A DNA stretch of 9,299 nucleotides, taken from JAYFRE01 sp034926235 (GTDB lineage Bacteria > Pseudomonadota > Alphaproteobacteria > Rhodospirillales > Magnetospirillaceae). The position numbers and the translations under genes were made by a program. The notes under the pieces are model-generated. The model did not search any database. It was not told where the DNA came from and saw only the letters and a program-made list of their open reading frames with translations. Each line of letters begins with the position of its first letter. Position 1 is the first letter of the stretch. The stretch lies in contig JAYFRE010000037.1 of assembly GCA_034926235.1 (NCBI GenBank), positions 1 to 9,299 on the forward strand. The letters run 5' to 3'. Shown here one piece after another: positions 6,178 to 9,299 of the stretch.

Positions 6178-7937
6178 GCGTCAGGCAGGATCGGGCCCGG
6201 TATCCACTGTACCGGCGTTTCATCGTTCTGTTATGCGTGCCGTTGGTGTTTACCTTTCTGTGCGCCGCCACGGCCGCCATATGGATCAGCTACCGGATGG
6301 AAGAAACGGCGCGCGAGCAGCAGCGGCAAGAGACGGTGCAAACTTATGCCGGCGCGCTGGTCAAGCCATTGTGGGATTGCGACGATTCGACCTCGCAGGG
6401 CATCGTGGACATGCTGAGCGGTCTACCCAACGTATCGTCGGTCCGGTTGCAAGACGCCTGTAACCGCCGGGAGATCGTCGGCACGACATCGGATGAAAGC
6501 GGGCCGATCTTGGGTCCTTACCGCCAGCCCATCTTCTATGTCGATGAAAACGGGCGCAGCTACGAAGTCGGCGTGATGGACATCCGTTTCAACCATTCGT
6601 CCATCATCCGGACGATCTCGGAAATCCTGTGGCACTATCTCGGGATTTTTCTCGCCATGCTTTCGGTCATGCTGGCCGGGGCCGCGCTGGTTTTCCGCCA
6701 TCTGGTTTCGGTGCCGCTGGCCCGTTTCCGCGCCGCCATCGACAACCATATCGGCGTGGACCGGTGTGGCGAAAGTCTGCGGACGGCGGCGGCCGAGCGC
6801 AATGACGAATTGGGCGACGTCATGCGCGCCTACGAAAAACTGATGAGCGAGCTGGATACGCGTTTTTTGCGCCAGGAAACCTTGGCCCGCTGTGCCGGGA
6901 CGTTGCTGGCGAACGGAACCGGCGGCGAGGACGCATCGCTCGACGATCTGCTGGAACAGGTGCGGCTGGCGACGCAGAGCGGGCGGGTGACGCTGGCCGA
7001 GAACAGGACCGATGGGCAGGACCGGCTATGCCTGGTGAGAATCGCCCAAAGCGGCGGCGTCCCGAACAGGGAACACCCGTCCTGGATCGGCGCATTGGAA
7101 GGACGGAAGGCGCATTGGAAAGAGAGATTGTCGGTCCGCCAGCCCGTCATCGTCGACGCCGATGCGCTGTCCGAATCCGACCGGTTCATCTTGTGTGGCG
7201 AGAGCCCGCGAAGCTTGGTTCTGTTGCCGGTATGGGGACAAAGCCATTGGTATGGTTGTCTGTGCGTGTGTCATTTCGCCGACGGGCAGGATTGGGCCGA
7301 GGATGCGATTTCCTTCCTGCAAACCGTGGCGGACATCATCGGGGCTTCATTGGAAAACGACCGCCAGCTCCAGCGCCTGGCCGACGCCGTGAACAAGTTG
7401 CGCGACAATGAAAAAACCCTGATGCGGCTTGCCCGGCGCGACCCATTGACAGGTTTGGGCAACCGGTTGACCTTGGAAGAAGAACTTGAGCGGGCCATCC
7501 TGCGGGCGCAGCGCAATGGCCAGGAAGGCTATGTGCTGTTGATCGATCTGAATGATTTCAAGCAGATCAACGACATCTATGGCCATGCCTGCGGCGATCT
7601 CGTGCTTAGGGTGGTGGCGTTCCGGCTGAAGGCGGCGGTAAGGCGGACCGACATCGTGACGCGCTATGGCGGCGATGAATTCGTCATTATCGTCGAAAGC
7701 GGGCCTGAATCTCTCGATACCGACAGTTTTCGGGCAAAACTGGTCGAGACGGTTTCTTTACCCCAGACCCATGGCGGCGCGATCATGACGGTCGGAGCCA
7801 GTATCGGTTTCGCCCGTTTTCCCACCGATGGCCGTTCCGCAACGGAGCTTCTGGCGCATGCCGACCGGGCGATGTATCGGGACAAGAACGGCGCTCGGAT
7901 TCCATCCTTGCCGTCATCCCCTGTGGATCGAGGATAA
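6174..7937 (+). CDS. Membrane-bound diguanylate cyclase (periplasmic sensor, HAMP, GAF, GGDEF)
   Basis: A 587-residue inner-membrane enzyme that should join two GTP into cyclic di-GMP. Visible in order: transmembrane segment 1 (about residues 16-38), a periplasmic domain of about 115 residues, transmembrane segment 2 (about 153-175), a HAMP-like linker (about 176-230), a GAF-like domain (about 235-395), a short helical linker, and the GGDEF domain (about 420-575). The active-site motif is intact as GGDEF (499-503), and an inhibitory-site RxxD (RRTD, 490-493) lies exactly five residues upstream, so the enzyme is predicted to be active and product-inhibited. There is no EAL domain. The GAF domain carries an unusual C-L-C-V-C-H run (362-367), and the periplasmic domain has two cysteines (69, 96) that could form a disulphide. 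It overlaps the secreted binding protein by 4 bases, and that protein is its likely input. It converges on dgkA with 15 bases between stops. Confidence 0.93.
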   Translation: MSVRQDRARYPLYRRFIVLLCVPLVFTFLCAATAAIWISYRMEETAREQQRQETVQTYAGALVKPLWDCDDSTSQGIVDMLSGLPNVSSVRLQDACNRREIVGTTSDESGPILGPYRQPIFYVDENGRSYEVGVMDIRFNHSSIIRTISEILWHYLGIFLAMLSVMLAGAALVFRHLVSVPLARFRAAIDNHIGVDRCGESLRTAAAERNDELGDVMRAYEKLMSELDTRFLRQETLARCAGTLLANGTGGEDASLDDLLEQVRLATQSGRVTLAENRTDGQDRLCLVRIAQSGGVPNREHPSWIGALEGRKAHWKERLSVRQPVIVDADALSESDRFILCGESPRSLVLLPVWGQSHWYGCLCVCHFADGQDWAEDAISFLQTVADIIGASLENDRQLQRLADAVNKLRDNEKTLMRLARRDPLTGLGNRLTLEEELERAILRAQRNGQEGYVLLIDLNDFKQINDIYGHACGDLVLRVVAFRLKAAVRRTDIVTRYGGDEFVIIVESGPESLDTDSFRAKLVETVSLPQTHGGAIMTVGASIGFARFPTDGRSATELLAHADRAMYRDKNGARIPSLPSSPVDRG

Positions 7938-7952
7938 GAACCGGAGGGCGCG

Positions 7953-8357
7953 TCAGGCGGCGAGCGCGGCCAGAATGACGATGATGGCGCAAAGCGATTG
8001 GACGACGACCATGATCGCCACCGCCGCCGAACCCAAATCCTTGGCGTTGCGGGCCATGACGGTCCAGTCCGGCGAAACGTGATCGACCAGGGTTTCGACC
8101 GCGGTGTTGAGCGCTTCCAGCGCGAAGACGATCCCGGTCAGGACCAGCATGCCGAGATAGGCGAGAAGCGGCGCGCCCACAGCCAGGAACGCCGCGAAGA
8201 TGATGGCGGACAGCAGACATTCCTGACGGAACGCCGATTCGCGCCACAGACGGCGCAATCCCTGGCGGCTGTAATTGGCGGCGGCGATCAGATGGTCGAA
8301 TCCGGTCTTGCGGTCGGGCTTGGCCGGATGGGGAGAGACCGACGCTTCTTCATTCAT
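7953..8357 (-). CDS. dgkA: Diacylglycerol kinase (integral membrane DgkA type)
   Basis: A 134-residue inner-membrane enzyme that phosphorylates diacylglycerol to phosphatidic acid with ATP, returning lipid to phospholipid synthesis. Three hydrophobic segments are visible (about 47-64, 66-85 and 110-132). Active-site residues known from E. coli DgkA are present: Glu40 and Glu46 in ESAFRQE, Glu81/Asn84/Glu88 in EALNTAVETLVD, and Lys106/Asp107 in NAKDLGSAA. An extra N-terminal tail of about 12 residues, charged and Pro-containing, precedes the conserved core. The start overlaps the stop of the eptA-like gene by ATGA, with GAGG 8 bases upstream (8366-8369), so the two are co-translated. The pairing makes sense because phosphoethanolamine transfer from phosphatidylethanolamine releases diacylglycerol. 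Confidence 0.96.
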   Translation of the reverse strand: MNEEASVSPHPAKPDRKTGFDHLIAAANYSRQGLRRLWRESAFRQECLLSAIIFAAFLAVGAPLLAYLGMLVLTGIVFALEALNTAVETLVDHVSPDWTVMARNAKDLGSAAVAIMVVVQSLCAIIVILAALAA

Positions 8358-9299
8358 GACCCCGTCCTCGTTTTATCGCGGGCGTTTCCACGGCAACCGG
8401 CGAAAAGATCAAGAGCCGGGTCGCGGACCGACGTTTCGATGTCCAGCAATCCCAGCACGCTATGAAACAGAGCGTCCTGCGATTGGCCTTGGGCGCGTCC
8501 GGCCAGACAGGAACGATCGACGGCCATCGCCTGTTCAAATGGTTGCGACATCCAGATCAGGAACGGCACGCGGGTCTGCATGGCGGGGGCGATCCAGTAA
8601 GGGGCTCCGTGGAGATAAAGACCGTTTTCGCCCAGGGATTCGCCATGATCGGACATATAGACGAGCGTCCCCGACACGCTGGAAGTCTGAGCCAACATAT
8701 CGATGATCCGGGCCAGGAACCAGTCCGTATAGGCGATGGAGTTGTCATAGGCGTTGACGACTTCCTGCCGGGAGCAGGCGGTCAGGTCGGTTTTGGCGCA
8801 GGCCGGCTGGTAGAGTGCGTGCCCGGCGTCGTAACGCATATGGTAGGTGGGGCCGTGGCTGCCGATTTGATGCAAGACGATGACCGTGTCCTTTGTCGCC
8901 GAGGCCAGTTTTTCGGCCAAGGGGTCCAGGAAAATCCCGTCCGTGCATTCGCCGGTTGCGCAAAAACGGGAATCCGGCGTGTTGCTCATGCTGCGCGACG
9001 GGATGCGTTTGGCGATATTCTTGTGGCCAGTATTATTGTCCCACCATTCCACGTCCAGCCCCGCATGGGTAAGCACATCGACGAGGTTTTCGTTGGCGAT
9101 GCCTTTTTTGTAGCTGTATTCGCTGCGCGTGAAGCGCGAAAACATGCAAGGCATCGAAACGGCCGTCGCCGTGCCGCAGCTTACCGTATCGGGAAAATAG
9201 AGCACGTTTCGCTGGCGCAGTTCCGGCGTGGTGTCGCGTTCATAGCCGTTCAGCCCGAAACTCGCCGCCCGCGCGGTTTCCCCGACGACAATGACGGTA
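8354..9299 (-). CDS. eptA: Lipid A phosphoethanolamine transferase (EptA/PmrC type), 5' part beyond the window
   Basis: About 314 C-terminal residues of a membrane-anchored, sulfatase-fold transferase that moves phosphoethanolamine from phosphatidylethanolamine to lipid A on the periplasmic side. The reading frame is open to the window edge and begins with TVIVVGETARAASF. The predicted nucleophile Thr of GETAR is at bases 9275-9277, preceded by the metal-binding Glu. It is followed by GLNGYERDTTPEL, the HQIGSHGPTYH motif, the zinc-binding Asp-His of MSDHGE (bases 8645-8650) and the later LYLHG histidine. Close cysteine pairs match the disulphide-rich periplasmic domain of the family. The GTG at 9205 is internal and not the start. 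The N-terminal membrane domain lies outside the window. Family members commonly raise resistance to cationic peptides such as polymyxin; the exact acceptor here is inferred. Confidence 0.93.
   Translation of the reverse strand, partial: TVIVVGETARAASFGLNGYERDTTPELRQRNVLYFPDTVSCGTATAVSMPCMFSRFTRSEYSYKKGIANENLVDVLTHAGLDVEWWDNNTGHKNIAKRIPSRSMSNTPDSRFCATGECTDGIFLDPLAEKLASATKDTVIVLHQIGSHGPTYHMRYDAGHALYQPACAKTDLTACSRQEVVNAYDNSIAYTDWFLARIIDMLAQTSSVSGTLVYMSDHGESLGENGLYLHGAPYWIAPAMQTRVPFLIWMSQPFEQAMAVDRSCLAGRAQGQSQDALFHSVLGLLDIETSVRDPALDLFAGCRGNARDKTRTGS

Noticed and set aside
9203..9205. GTG as start of a short 283-residue sulfatase-like protein
   Set aside because: The frame continues upstream to the window end and encodes the essential GETAR nucleophile motif, so the GTG is an internal Val.

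Overview
The window looks like chromosomal DNA from a GC-rich Gram-negative bacterium, most plausibly an alphaproteobacterium of the Rhodospirillales/Magnetospirillum type. This is a judgement from base composition, gene style and the gene families present; no marker gene settles the taxonomy. It is densely coded. I count nine protein-coding genes, two of them cut by the window edges, and one real intergenic gap of about 300 bases. I see no rRNA, tRNA, CRISPR array or insertion sequence.

Layout from left to right. (1) At the left edge, on the + strand, is the 3' part of dinB (translesion DNA polymerase IV). It ends tail-to-tail, 3 bases from the next gene. (2) Positions 984-4950 hold a compact four-gene minus-strand operon, transcribed in the order circularly permuted ATP-grasp protein, alpha-E protein, transglutaminase-like protein, Anbu (bacterial proteasome-like peptidase). 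The genes overlap or are separated by 2-13 bases. This set is a known conserved cluster that has been predicted to be a peptide ligation/modification and proteolysis system, but its substrate is unresolved. (3) Positions 4951-5256 are a divergent regulatory gap with two small perfect hairpins. (4) Positions 5257-7937, on the + strand, hold a secreted substrate-binding-type protein overlapping by ATGA a membrane-bound HAMP-GAF-GGDEF diguanylate cyclase. This looks like a two-part periplasmic sensor and c-di-GMP output module. (5) Positions 7953-9299, on the minus strand, hold an EptA-type lipid A phosphoethanolamine transferase (5' part beyond the window) overlapping by ATGA dgkA, the diacylglycerol kinase that can recycle its by-product.

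How the genes work together. The eptA-dgkA pair is a coherent outer-membrane remodelling unit: EptA releases diacylglycerol and DgkA phosphorylates it to phosphatidic acid. The binding protein and cyclase pair probably converts a periplasmic ligand signal into c-di-GMP. The Anbu operon is the least understood part and the best candidate for the under-described system: an ATP-dependent ligase-like enzyme, a helical partner, a papain-like thiol enzyme and a proteasome-like peptidase are made together. It diverges from the sensor pair across one shared promoter region, which leaves room for co-regulation, but nothing in the sequence proves it.
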